A stretch of 49,860 nucleotides of DNA from Bacteroidales bacterium (GTDB lineage: Bacteria > Bacteroidota > Bacteroidia > Bacteroidales > WCHB1-69). The stretch is taken from contig JAGCVQ010000031.1 of assembly GCA_017962275.1 (NCBI GenBank), positions 1 to 49,860 on the forward strand, written 5' to 3'. Each line of letters opens with the position of its first letter. Position 1 is the first letter of the stretch. Below, in pieces: positions 42,061 to 49,860 of the stretch. Both the position numbers and the translations under genes were made by a program. Below the pieces are notes generated by a model. That model saw nothing but the letters and a program-made list of their open reading frames with translations, did no database searches and was not told the origin of the DNA.

Positions 42061-42106
42061 ACAAAAAAAGTAGGGACGCGCCATGGCGCGTCCCTACTTT
42101 TTTTGT
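42061..42106. terminator. Bidirectional terminator, perfect 46-bp palindrome
   Basis: GTAGGGACGCGCCA and its complement (42070-42097) are flanked by seven A on the left and seven T on the right, so each strand gives a hairpin followed by a U-run. It sits between the convergent kbl and the secreted-protein gene. Its 28-base core carries the same GTAG...CTAC ends as the dispersed palindromes. Confidence 0.85.
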
Positions 42107-42120
42107 GATTATGAAACCAA

Positions 42121-43659
42121 TTATTCCTCGATCTTGTACTTGCTGAGGAACAGATCGCTCTTGCCGATGCCAGAGGCGAAAAAGTACTCATCATCGACGA
42201 AATCAACGCAACGCAACAGCTGCTTGGGATCCTTAATCTCCCGCTGGGTAATCTCCTGATCGGGAGTGAGGCGCATCAGCACGTTCGTCCAAGAATCCTT
42301 GTAGCTGAGACCACCAGGGGCACAAACTGTGCCTTTGCCCGGATAAGGGATGTTCTTCGGGTCTTCAGAGAAAAGGAAATACATATCGTTATGGTGGGCG
42401 AAAGCGGTGTATGAGATGCAATTAGGACGCCAGTCGTCGGTGGGAGGGACACCTTGCGCAGAGGACTGCTGCTTCTCAATCATCGTAAAGGTGGCACTGC
42501 CGTCGGGATGAAGCGTGGAAACCAAAATGTTCTTGGTGAGCATCTGGTAGGTGGTGCTGTGCATTTGCTGGTCATAAATGGACTTGACGAAACGATGCTC
42601 CCCACAGAGGACAAGACTGCCGTCCTCCAATTCAAAGATATTGTCCGCACTCACCGAATATTGCTGGTTTCCAAGCACATTCGCGAAGCGCGCCCAGGCT
42701 TGCTTCTCCACATAGCCGTCGTTGAACTCGAAGCTCTTGATATCCGTGATATTCTCCGATTTCGGGTCGAAACGGTAGAAATAGTAACCGCTCGTCTGGG
42801 TGGCAGTGGTCGTTTTGGAATCAGTGTAGTAACCCGCCACGGCCACTTCCCCGTTGGAGAGCACCTTGGAGGTGAAATTCTGAGGTGTGCCGAACGTGAC
42901 ATCCTCGGAGAAAGAATTGCTGCCGTCGGCATTGGCGCGAAGCATCATAAACTGGACGTTCGAGACATTCTTGCCACTCACGATGCAGGTGTAGGCCGGA
43001 ATGTAAACCGTGCCGTTGTTGTCAACAGAGATATTGCCGAGGGAGAAGGTCTTGCCACCGAAATCCGGTTCCACCTCACCGCTCCAGACGAACTCGCCTT
43101 CATTGTTCATCACCAAAGCAAAAAGGTTCTCGAGGCGGCTGTCCTTGCCAGTGACCACCGCGAGGACGGCGAGCAACTTGCCGTCGGGCGACGTGGCCGT
43201 CTCGAATGAGGGCCAGAACTTCGGGTTGGCGGTCGTGGTGATCGAATTGTCCTCGTTCAGCGTCATCGTCCGGGGTTTCTTCCCGAGGTCGGCGATGGTG
43301 AACACGATCTTGTCACCCTTGCTGGAGAGGCTTTGATAAAGGGCATAGACGCTATTTTCGCCATTCACACCTCCGAGGAAGCTGTACTTGTTGGCGACTG
43401 TGATGGCCACATCGCCCTTCTGCATCGAATTTTTGTTGACGATGTAGAGATGGTCGGTGTAGGTTTTGGGCTTGAATGTCGCCACCGCACGTTCATGCAC
43501 GAAAAAGTAGTTGTTCTCGTCATCCTGCCCAACAGGTGTAGTGTAAATTGCTGGACGATAGATCCATAGGTTCTTGTATGGAGTGGGGAAAGCCACACTC
43601 TGTGCCATCAGGCTGGCGATCATGACCATAAAGACGGTCATCAAGGTGATTTTTTTCAT
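42121..43659 (-). CDS. Secreted beta-propeller-like protein of unknown function
   Basis: The 512-aa product has a signal peptide (MKKITLMTVFMVMIASLMAQ). Its mature part is made of beta-strand-rich segments typical of a repeat propeller, such as YALYQSLSSKGDKIVFTIAD, SLGNISVDNNGTVYIPAYTC and ELEDGSLVLCGEHRFVKSIY. I do not recognise a specific family. The C-terminus (YFFASGIGKSDLFLSKYKIE) shows no type IX sorting domain. It is probably periplasmic or surface-associated. A -7 word lies 57 bases upstream. Confidence 0.65.
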   Translation of the reverse strand: MKKITLMTVFMVMIASLMAQSVAFPTPYKNLWIYRPAIYTTPVGQDDENNYFFVHERAVATFKPKTYTDHLYIVNKNSMQKGDVAITVANKYSFLGGVNGENSVYALYQSLSSKGDKIVFTIADLGKKPRTMTLNEDNSITTTANPKFWPSFETATSPDGKLLAVLAVVTGKDSRLENLFALVMNNEGEFVWSGEVEPDFGGKTFSLGNISVDNNGTVYIPAYTCIVSGKNVSNVQFMMLRANADGSNSFSEDVTFGTPQNFTSKVLSNGEVAVAGYYTDSKTTTATQTSGYYFYRFDPKSENITDIKSFEFNDGYVEKQAWARFANVLGNQQYSVSADNIFELEDGSLVLCGEHRFVKSIYDQQMHSTTYQMLTKNILVSTLHPDGSATFTMIEKQQSSAQGVPPTDDWRPNCISYTAFAHHNDMYFLFSEDPKNIPYPGKGTVCAPGGLSYKDSWTNVLMRLTPDQEITQREIKDPKQLLRCVDFVDDEYFFASGIGKSDLFLSKYKIEE

Positions 43660-43715
43660 ACGATTATTATTTTAACTTTGATTATTGACTTTGACTATAT
43701 ATAAAAATAACGAGG

Positions 43716-43723
43716 CAAAAATA
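43716..43723 (-). promoter_or_regulatory. -7 promoter element TATTTTTG for the secreted-protein gene
   Basis: The minus-strand TATTTTTG followed by CCTCG lies 57 bases before ATG 43659. Confidence 0.55.
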
Positions 43724-43798
43724 CAATAATTTCATATAAGACGAAAAAAAATCAAAAGGTTGCAGTTTCACGTTTCTTTTTTTTATGCAGCATCCTTT

Positions 43799-43855
43799 CA
43801 ACCATATAACCGTGTAACCATATAACCGTGTCACCATATAACCGTGTAACCATTA
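43799..43855. repeat. ACCATATAACCGTGTA tandem repeat
   Basis: About 3.5 copies of the 16-base unit ACCATATAACCGTGTA run right up to the -7 element of the next gene. The unit is two TAACCrTr 8-mers, the same word as at 49328-49380. Confidence 0.75.
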
Positions 43856-43862
43856 AAATTTG

Positions 43863-43870
43863 TATCTTTG
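43863..43870 (+). promoter_or_regulatory. -7 promoter element TATCTTTG for the epimerase gene
   Basis: TATCTTTG followed by CGCC lies 23 bases before the TTG start at 43893, which rules out the longer frame from 43860 as coding. Confidence 0.6.
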
Positions 43871-43892
43871 CGCCCCTTTTAAACTGAACAGC

Positions 43893-44978
43893 TTGAACAG
43901 TCAACCCATCAAAATCGTCACCATACTCGGAGCCCGGCCGCAATTCATCAAAGCCGCGGCCGTATCGAATGCATTATCACAACATCCTAACATTCAAGAA
44001 ATTATCATTCACACTGGACAGCATTTCGACCGGAACATGTCGCAGCTCTTCTTCGAGGAGATGCACCTGCCCGTGCCCAACTACCAACTTGACATCCACG
44101 GACTTCCGCACGGGGCGCTCACAGGACGGATGATGGAGGGCATCGAATCGGTGCTCCTGGACGAAAAACCCGACTGGGTGCTGGTTTATGGCGACACGGA
44201 CTCGACCCTCGCGGGGGCCCTCGCTGCCAGAAAGCTGCACATCCCTGTGGCGCATGTGGAGGCCGGACTGCGATCCTTCAACGAAGCGATGCCTGAGGAA
44301 ATCAACCGCATCGTCACTGACCGCATCAGCGACCTGCTTTTCTGTCCTTCCGAGACGTCCGTCAAACACCTGCACGACGAGGGTCGGCTACCCAAAGGAT
44401 CCCGCATTGTGGTGTGCGGCGACGTGATGAAGGATGCGTCCAAACGGTTTTCCCCTTTGATGAAAGCCCCCTCCACTTCCCTGCCCGACCGCTATATTCT
44501 CTGCACCTTCCACCGCACCGAAAATATCGACAATCCACAGATACTGAGGCAGTTGTTGTCTGCTCTCAAACAGGTGTGTGAGACGTTGCCCGTGGTATGC
44601 CCGTTGCACCCGCACACCCGTAAGAGCATGGAGGGCATCGGCTATGCCGTTTCGGAATCACCCATCCGTTTCATCGACCCTGTGGGCTACTTGGAAATGC
44701 TTTACCTGCTGAGTCACAGCTCGTTGGTCATGACCGACAGCGGCGGGCTGCAGAAGGAGGCCTACTACATGGGGAAGCATTGCGTGACGCTGCGCAACGA
44801 AACCGAATGGACGGAGTTGGTGGACCATGGCTACAACTGCCTTGCGGGTACCGATCCCGAACGGATTCAGCAAGACGTGGCAAAAATGCTCGACGCGCCG
44901 GCGGAATTTCCCGTGGAACTCTACGGCGACGGCCATGCCGCGGAAATCATCGCACGCACCATCGCCCGCACTATCTAA
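43893..44978 (+). CDS. wecB: UDP-N-acetylglucosamine 2-epimerase (non-hydrolysing)
   Basis: The 361-aa protein has all WecB motifs: TILGARPQFIKAAAV, IHTGQHFDRNMS, VYGDTDSTLAGALAA, VAHVEAGLRS and MTDSGGLQKEAYYMGKHCVT. It converts UDP-GlcNAc to UDP-ManNAc for envelope glycans. No ATG precedes the conserved N-terminus; the best start is TTG 43893 (reading NSQPIKIVTIL), with CTG 43884 possible. A promoter word lies at 43863, leaving a leader of about 16 bases. The next gene begins 41 bases after its stop in the same direction. Confidence 0.9.
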   Translation: MNSQPIKIVTILGARPQFIKAAAVSNALSQHPNIQEIIIHTGQHFDRNMSQLFFEEMHLPVPNYQLDIHGLPHGALTGRMMEGIESVLLDEKPDWVLVYGDTDSTLAGALAARKLHIPVAHVEAGLRSFNEAMPEEINRIVTDRISDLLFCPSETSVKHLHDEGRLPKGSRIVVCGDVMKDASKRFSPLMKAPSTSLPDRYILCTFHRTENIDNPQILRQLLSALKQVCETLPVVCPLHPHTRKSMEGIGYAVSESPIRFIDPVGYLEMLYLLSHSSLVMTDSGGLQKEAYYMGKHCVTLRNETEWTELVDHGYNCLAGTDPERIQQDVAKMLDAPAEFPVELYGDGHAAEIIARTIARTI

Positions 44979-45019
44979 TCTATTCCCTGTTGCCTCTCGC
45001 CTATTGCCTATTGCCTATC

Positions 45020-48000
45020 ATGAAAAGAATTATCCTCGCAACTTTACAGATACTCTGTCTGCTGCTGCCCTCATGGCTGGTCGCGCAGACCAACGAGGTG
45101 AGCTTTTCGCCCACAGGGGGTGTCTATGCCAAGGCTTTTCCGGTGACACTGACCTGCGACAACCCCGACCTCACCATCCGCTACACGTTGAACGGTGCCA
45201 CCCCGAACGGGAAATCCACCCTCTATTCAGGGCCTTTGATGCTGAGCAACGACCTGAAATCCCGTTCAAACATTTACAAAATCCCGATATCGCCGAAAAG
45301 CGAGTTCTATTTGCCGCCCTCCGTGACGAAAGGAATCGTGATCCGAGCCGCCGCGTTCGACAGCCACGGCAACCGAGTCAGCCCAGTGGTCACGCAATCC
45401 TATTTCATCAAGTCGTTGGACTGCGACATCCACGGTCTCCCGGTGGTCTCCATCTGCGCCGACTCCCTTCCGCTTTTCGCTCACGACACGGGCATTTTGG
45501 TGCCAGGCGACCTATTAAACCCGAAGGATGTCGCGCATTCCGGCAACTACCTCCAGCACGGCCGCGAATGGGAGCGAGCCGTGAATGTGGAGTTCTACGC
45601 CGACGGGAACAACGGCTTCAACCAGATGGCGGGACTGCGCACCCACGGCGGCATCGGCGCCCGCCGCGCCCAACAGAAAGGGCTGAAACTGTACGCACGG
45701 GGAGAATACGGGAAGAAGAACTTCAAATACAAGATTTTCGAGGAATCCGAATTGGAAAAATACAAGCATCTGATTCTCAGGCCGTTCAGAAACGCCGCCA
45801 CGCCTTCGGGAATCAACGATTGGCTCGCAAACCAGATCGCCGCCACGCTTAACATGGGTGTCACGATGTCCAGACCGGTCACGCTCTTCCTCAACGGGGA
45901 ATACTGGGGCATCTATTTCATCGAAGAGAAGGTCGATGAACGCTATCTGGAAAGCCATTACGTTGTGGACTGCAACAATGTCAACATCATCAGCGCGGGC
46001 GGACAGCTGGACCACGGTTCCGCCGACGATTACAGGGCACTCTGCGAATGGTTGGAGACAGCGCACCTTTCCGACACCTCGCAGTACAACCAAGTGGCAC
46101 AAAAGATCGACATTCCCAACTTCATCGACTACTACATTTTCGAGCTTTTCTCCACCAATTGGGACTGGCCAGGCAACAACGCAAGGTGCTGGCAAAATCC
46201 GAACGGCCCGTGGCACTGGGTTTTCTTCGACGGGGACTGCTGTCTCGACAAACTCGATTACGACGTTTACATGATGGCCACCTTCACGGGCATCTATTGG
46301 AGTTCCTATCCGTCTGCCACGCTCTTTTTCCGCAAGTTGCTCGGCAGCAAGATATTCAAGAACCAGTTCCTGTTACGACTGGAAGAGCTCAACAACACCT
46401 GTTTCCGATACCAACAGACGAAACCCCATTTAGACAGGATCCACCAGCTGTTGAAAGATGAGATTCCCATGCAGATACAGCGGTTCAACCATCCGCAAAG
46501 CGTGGCGCAATGGGAGGAAAGCTGCCAAAAGATCGACCATTATCTTTCAAAAAGAGGGGAACAGTTCTGGCAACAGACTTCGGACTTCTTCCGCCTGAAA
46601 GACGACAAGGTTTCCTCCGTGGTCAGCCACCCCAGCCGCACGTCATCCGGGAAAAATCTCAAGCTCATCATCGGGACGGATGAGGACTGCACCGCACTGA
46701 TGGAAATCTCCGATCCGAAGGGGAATATCATTCACCGCCAATACGTTTTCCTGCATCCCGGGGGAAACAAAGTGTTTATCAACCTGGGCAAACGCCCGGG
46801 TATATATGTCGTCAAGGTGGGGAATGTGACGTGTGAAATCACCAAAACTTCTTATTTCATTCCTATTCTCATCCTTGTTTCGGCAATACTCATCGCCCTT
46901 TTGATCACATTCCTCTTCCTACGCCGAAAACGCTCGATGTTAGTGATACTTTGCCTGTTATCGCCCACGTTGCTCATTGCGCAGAGCAACGAGGTGCAGA
47001 TATCACCCAAGGGTGGCGCCTATACCAACGCTTTCCCTGTGTCGATGACCTGTCCGAACTCTAATCTCCTCATCCGCTACACATTGAACGGTAGTACTCC
47101 TAACGGAAATTCCGCCCTCTATACCGGGCCCCTTATGTTGAACAACCGTCTGAAATCCCATTCGGACATTTACAAAATCTTGATTTCGCCCGAAGATGAG
47201 TTCTATCTCCCCGATTCTGTAACAAAAGGCATCGTAATCCGCGCAGCCGCGTTCGACAACAACGGCAAACGTGTCAGCCCGGTAGTCACCCAATCCTACT
47301 TCGTCTGTTCGTTGGGTTGTAACATCCACGGCCTGCCCGTCGTCTCCATCTGCGCCGACTCGCTGTCACTCTTCGCCCACGACACGGGCATTTTCGTGCC
47401 GGGTGACCTGTTTGACCCAGAGAACGTCAATTTGCCCGGGAACTACTCTCAGCACGGCCGGGAATGGGAGCGCAGGGTTAATGTGGAATACTACGACCCG
47501 GGAAACAACGGTTTCAACCAGACGGCGGGGTTGCGCACACATGGGGGCAACATCACCCGCCGGGCACAACAGAAGGGACTAAAAATCTATGCCCGGGATG
47601 ATTACGGAAAGAAAAACTTCAACTTCAAGATTTTTGAAGAATCCGAGATAGACAAGTTCAAACATTTGGTACTCAGACCATTCAACAATTCCTGCACACC
47701 CGCCGGCATACAAGACTGGCTGTCGAACCATATTGCCGCTCCGCTCAACATCGGCGTGACCGCTTCCCGCCCCGTCACCCTTTTCCTCAACGGAGAATAC
47801 TGGGGTATCTATTACCTCGAAGAAAAGGTCGATGAGCGTTATTTGGAGAGCCATTACGGCGTTGATCACGACAACGTCAACATCATCGCCCAATGGGCTG
47901 AGTTGGAAGCCGGATCGTCTGACGGATTCTACTCGCTCTACTACTGGCTGATGGACGCCGACCTGAAGGATTCTGTCCAATACAGCTATTTTGCCGAGAA

Positions 48001-48757
48001 AATCGACATCCCCAACATCATCGATTACTATCTTTTCGAACTTTTCTCCGCCAACCGCGACTGGCCTATCAACAACGTGCGATTCTGGCAGGTTCCCGGC
48101 GGTCCGTGGCGCTGGGTCTTCTATGACGGCGACTGGTGCCTCACCCACGCAGATTTCGATGTTTATGGGAATGCCACCTATACGGGTCTTTTTGTCTGGC
48201 CCACGTCCGAATGGTCCACGCTCTTCTTCCGAAAACTGCTCGAAAGCGAGCCGTTCAAGAAACAGTTTCTTGAACGGCTGGAACAACTCAACAGGACCTG
48301 TTTCAACTACAAGGTCACCAAGCCTTTTTATAGCCAGATCCGACTTTTGCTCAACGACGAAATCCCACAACAGTCGCAACGGTTCAACAACCCACAGAAT
48401 CTCCGTGAATGGGATCGTTATTGCCAATATGTTGACAACTTTCTCGCGGAACGAGTAGTCCGTTTCCAACTCATGACAGAACGGTTTTTCGAAATTCCTG
48501 ACAGCATGATCTCCATCGCATCCATATTCCCCAACCCACTGAAGCGGGGGGAGAGGTTGAACCTGATGGTCAACTCCGAGAAAGACGGTGCTACATGGGT
48601 AATCGTGTACGATATAAACGGGAAGGAACTATACAGTCAGTACATGTCCTTGGAACAAGGGACGAACTACCTCACATTAGACCTGGGGCTTCCGGCGGGG
48701 ACTTACCTTGTCAGGGTGAGTTCAGCGAAAAAGAAACTCGTTATCATCGGGCATTAA
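45020..48757 (+). CDS. Tandem-duplicated CotH-kinase-family secreted protein, 1245 aa, with internal signal peptide
   Basis: ATG 45020 opens a signal peptide (MKRIILATLQILCLLLPSWL, cut after VAQ). Each module has a chitobiase C-terminal-like beta domain (IRYTLNGATPNGKSTLYSGP), then a CotH domain: GLRTHGG, LFLNGEYWGIYFIEEKVDER, DIPNFIDYYIFELFS and WVFFDGD. Module 1 ends with a Por-secretion-like beta tail, a membrane helix (612-634), RRKRS, then Met640. Module 2 starts there with what looks like its own signal peptide (MLVILCLLSPTLLIAQ) and ends in a type IX type A sorting domain (IFPNPLKRGERLNLMVN, PAGTYLVRVSS). The modules look about 60 percent identical. CotH proteins phosphorylate secreted proteins in Bacillus spores. 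No stop separates the modules. Confidence 0.88.
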   Translation: MKRIILATLQILCLLLPSWLVAQTNEVSFSPTGGVYAKAFPVTLTCDNPDLTIRYTLNGATPNGKSTLYSGPLMLSNDLKSRSNIYKIPISPKSEFYLPPSVTKGIVIRAAAFDSHGNRVSPVVTQSYFIKSLDCDIHGLPVVSICADSLPLFAHDTGILVPGDLLNPKDVAHSGNYLQHGREWERAVNVEFYADGNNGFNQMAGLRTHGGIGARRAQQKGLKLYARGEYGKKNFKYKIFEESELEKYKHLILRPFRNAATPSGINDWLANQIAATLNMGVTMSRPVTLFLNGEYWGIYFIEEKVDERYLESHYVVDCNNVNIISAGGQLDHGSADDYRALCEWLETAHLSDTSQYNQVAQKIDIPNFIDYYIFELFSTNWDWPGNNARCWQNPNGPWHWVFFDGDCCLDKLDYDVYMMATFTGIYWSSYPSATLFFRKLLGSKIFKNQFLLRLEELNNTCFRYQQTKPHLDRIHQLLKDEIPMQIQRFNHPQSVAQWEESCQKIDHYLSKRGEQFWQQTSDFFRLKDDKVSSVVSHPSRTSSGKNLKLIIGTDEDCTALMEISDPKGNIIHRQYVFLHPGGNKVFINLGKRPGIYVVKVGNVTCEITKTSYFIPILILVSAILIALLITFLFLRRKRSMLVILCLLSPTLLIAQSNEVQISPKGGAYTNAFPVSMTCPNSNLLIRYTLNGSTPNGNSALYTGPLMLNNRLKSHSDIYKILISPEDEFYLPDSVTKGIVIRAAAFDNNGKRVSPVVTQSYFVCSLGCNIHGLPVVSICADSLSLFAHDTGIFVPGDLFDPENVNLPGNYSQHGREWERRVNVEYYDPGNNGFNQTAGLRTHGGNITRRAQQKGLKIYARDDYGKKNFNFKIFEESEIDKFKHLVLRPFNNSCTPAGIQDWLSNHIAAPLNIGVTASRPVTLFLNGEYWGIYYLEEKVDERYLESHYGVDHDNVNIIAQWAELEAGSSDGFYSLYYWLMDADLKDSVQYSYFAEKIDIPNIIDYYLFELFSANRDWPINNVRFWQVPGGPWRWVFYDGDWCLTHADFDVYGNATYTGLFVWPTSEWSTLFFRKLLESEPFKKQFLERLEQLNRTCFNYKVTKPFYSQIRLLLNDEIPQQSQRFNNPQNLREWDRYCQYVDNFLAERVVRFQLMTERFFEIPDSMISIASIFPNPLKRGERLNLMVNSEKDGATWVIVYDINGKELYSQYMSLEQGTNYLTLDLGLPAGTYLVRVSSAKKKLVIIGH
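46937..46984 (+). other. Internal ATG and signal-peptide-like segment at the start of CotH module 2
   Basis: ATG 46937 is in frame as codon 640 and begins MLVILCLLSPTLLIAQ|SNEV, parallel to the first module's WLVAQ|TNEV cleavage region. It could be a second translation start or a relic of the separate gene before fusion. Confidence 0.6.
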
Positions 48758-48830
48758 CTGTTTCAGAAATGCAAAAGAGCGCATCTTCAGAGAGAAAAAA
48801 TCACTTGTTCGGAGATGTTCGTAATTTATG

Positions 48831-48838
48831 TACCTTTG
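48831..48838 (+). promoter_or_regulatory. -7 promoter element TACCTTTG for kal
   Basis: TACCTTTG followed by CCG lies 55 bases before ATG 48893; a TTG at 48805-48807 is 23 bases upstream and could be the -33 element. Confidence 0.6.
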
Positions 48839-48892
48839 CCGAATCGGAAAATAACGTATCAAAAATACAAACAAACTGAAAAACAGTACATT

Positions 48893-49288
48893 ATGGAAGA
48901 AAAGAAAACCTCTATGATTCGTTTGAGAATGAGTTCTCAAGACGCCCATTACGGCGGAAATTTGGTTGACGGCGCCCACATGCTCGCCCTGTTCGGCGAT
49001 GTGGCCACCGAGCTGCTCATCATGCAAGATGGCGACGAAGGTCTGTTCTGCGCTTACGACAACGTGGAGTTCCTCGCGCCCGTGTATGCCGGCGATTATA
49101 TCGAGGCTGTCGGTGAGATCACCAAGGTGGGCAACACCTCCCGCAAGATGGTCTTCGAGGCCCGCAAGGTCGTCCGTCCGCGTCCCGACATCAGCGCCTC
49201 CGCCGCCGACGTCCTGGAAGAGCCCGTGGTCGTCTGCCGCGCCTCCGGCACGTGTGTGGTGCCGAAACAGTGCCAAAGAAAGAATTAG
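48893..49288 (+). CDS. kal: 3-aminobutyryl-CoA ammonia-lyase (lysine fermentation)
   Basis: ATG 48893 ([20 protein letters not shown]) is chosen over an upstream start that spans the promoter. The 131-aa hot-dog-fold protein has [40 protein letters not shown] and [10 protein letters not shown], matching the small Kal enzyme of lysine fermentation. Kal removes ammonia from 3-aminobutyryl-CoA to give crotonyl-CoA. The kce gene follows at 49416, which is the expected pathway neighbour. The last residues, PKQCQRKN, precede a repeat. Confidence 0.85.
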   Translation: MEEKKTSMIRLRMSSQDAHYGGNLVDGAHMLALFGDVATELLIMQDGDEGLFCAYDNVEFLAPVYAGDYIEAVGEITKVGNTSRKMVFEARKVVRPRPDISASAADVLEEPVVVCRASGTCVVPKQCQRKN

Positions 49289-49327
49289 GTTAGAGGGTTA
49301 CACGGTTAGGAGGTGACCCTCTCCCCC

Positions 49328-49380
49328 TAACCGTGTAACCGTGTAACCGTGTAACCATGTAACCGTGTAACCGTGTAACC
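49328..49380. repeat. Tandem 8-base repeat TAACCGTG between kal and kce
   Basis: Six units and a partial one (TAACCGTG, one unit TAACCATG) lie between kal and kce, preceded by GGTTACACGGTTAGG in the opposite orientation at 49299-49313 and followed by CCTTAAACCC words. A stem could form from the two orientations. Confidence 0.85.
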
Positions 49381-49415
49381 AATAAACCTTAAACCCTAAA
49401 CCTTAAACTAATAAC

Positions 49416-49860
49416 ATGGAAAAACTGATCATTACCGCCGCAATCTGCGGTGCAGAAGTAACGAAAGAACAGAATCCGGCCGTGCCTTACACCGTTGAGG
49501 AGATTGTGCGCGAGGCCAAGAGTGCCGTGGATGCCGGCGCCGCCATCGTACACTTGCATGTGCGCGAGGACGACGGCACGCCCACGCAGAGCCGCGCCCG
49601 CTTCCAGGAATGCGAGGACGCCATCTACAAGGCTTGCCCGAACGTCATCCTGATCCCGTCCACCGGCGGTGCCGTGGGCATGACTCCCGACGAGCGTCTG
49701 CAATCGACCGACACCACCCCGATTCCGGAGATGGCGACCCTCGACTGCGGTACCTGCAACTTCGGCGACGAGATTTTCGACAACACGATGCCGACCATGC
49801 GCGCTTTCGGCAAACGCATGATCGAACGCGGCATCAAGCCCGAATACGAATGCTTCGAGA
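49416..49860 (+). CDS. kce: 3-keto-5-aminohexanoate cleavage enzyme, 3' end cut by the window
   Basis: ATG 49416 opens a frame still open at the last base, giving 148 residues. MEKLIITAAICGAEVTKEQN, then AGAAIVHLHVREDDGTPTQS with the zinc-binding HLH, and VILIPSTGGAVGMTPDERLQ are typical of the BKACE family, specifically Kce. With acetyl-CoA the enzyme converts 3-keto-5-aminohexanoate into 3-aminobutyryl-CoA and acetoacetate, the step before Kal. The gene order kal-kce supports a lysine-fermentation operon. About half of the protein (usually about 275 aa) is visible. Confidence 0.9.
   Translation, partial: MEKLIITAAICGAEVTKEQNPAVPYTVEEIVREAKSAVDAGAAIVHLHVREDDGTPTQSRARFQECEDAIYKACPNVILIPSTGGAVGMTPDERLQSTDTTPIPEMATLDCGTCNFGDEIFDNTMPTMRAFGKRMIERGIKPEYECFE

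Noticed and set aside
49328-49380. Short regularly spaced repeat considered as CRISPR
   Set aside because: The 8-base units are directly adjacent with no unique spacers, and no cas genes are present.

Overview
The window looks like a chromosomal segment of an uncultured member of the Bacteroidales. Several things point there. Many genes carry the Bacteroidetes -7 promoter word TAnnTTTG. Two secreted proteins end in type IX secretion sorting domains. The glycogen synthase is of the GT3 type. The aromatic ammonia-lyase resembles those of flexirubin/aryl-polyene producers. Amino-acid fermentation genes of the lysine pathway are also present. I saw no rRNA, tRNA, CRISPR array or transposase.

Left end (1-5.9 kb) is an accessory, visibly AT-richer region: a 5'-truncated Abi_2/HEPN protein, a small Cro-type regulator, then a compact candidate RiPP locus. 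That locus has a radical SAM/SPASM maturase with a fused PqqD-like recognition domain, followed by two very small Cys-rich precursors (63 and 47 aa) that share a leader motif. A membrane protein and two secreted proteins come next, then a run of intergenic hairpins.

5.9-17.3 kb is mostly minus strand: a patatin/membrane-protein pair, a NhaC antiporter, FabG, an aromatic amino-acid ammonia-lyase, a large glycosyltransferase, phosphatidylserine decarboxylase, a lipoprotein, a COG0731 radical SAM protein and dCMP deaminase. 17.5-28.3 kb is plus strand: a 1409-aa glycogen synthase/alpha-glucan phosphorylase fusion, thiamine pyrophosphokinase with a palindromic repeat inside its reading frame, an SDR, a sugar nucleotidyltransferase and two large secreted proteins. 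28.3-31.2 kb is minus strand: a KamB-like P-loop protein, a four-helix-bundle protein and aminopeptidase P.

31.3-40.7 kb holds a DUF819 membrane protein and then a coherent efflux operon: PadR regulator, PspC-domain protein, ABC ATPase, two MacB-like permeases, HlyD-type adaptor and TolC-like outer-membrane channel. 40.8-49.9 kb holds glycine C-acetyltransferase (kbl), a secreted protein, UDP-GlcNAc 2-epimerase, a 1245-aa tandem-duplicated CotH protein with an internal signal peptide, and the start of a lysine-fermentation cluster (kal, then kce cut by the window end).

Intergenic DNA is full of repeats of several families: 28-bp palindromes ending GTAG...CTAC, a ~92-bp multi-hairpin element (four copies, three of them in the efflux operon), and phrase-like short repeats (TAACCGTG, AGTTAGC, GAATGAA, GGAACTT types). 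Some run into coding ends or into genes. Starts were chosen by ATG plus signal peptide or domain start, because Shine-Dalgarno sequences are weak in this group.
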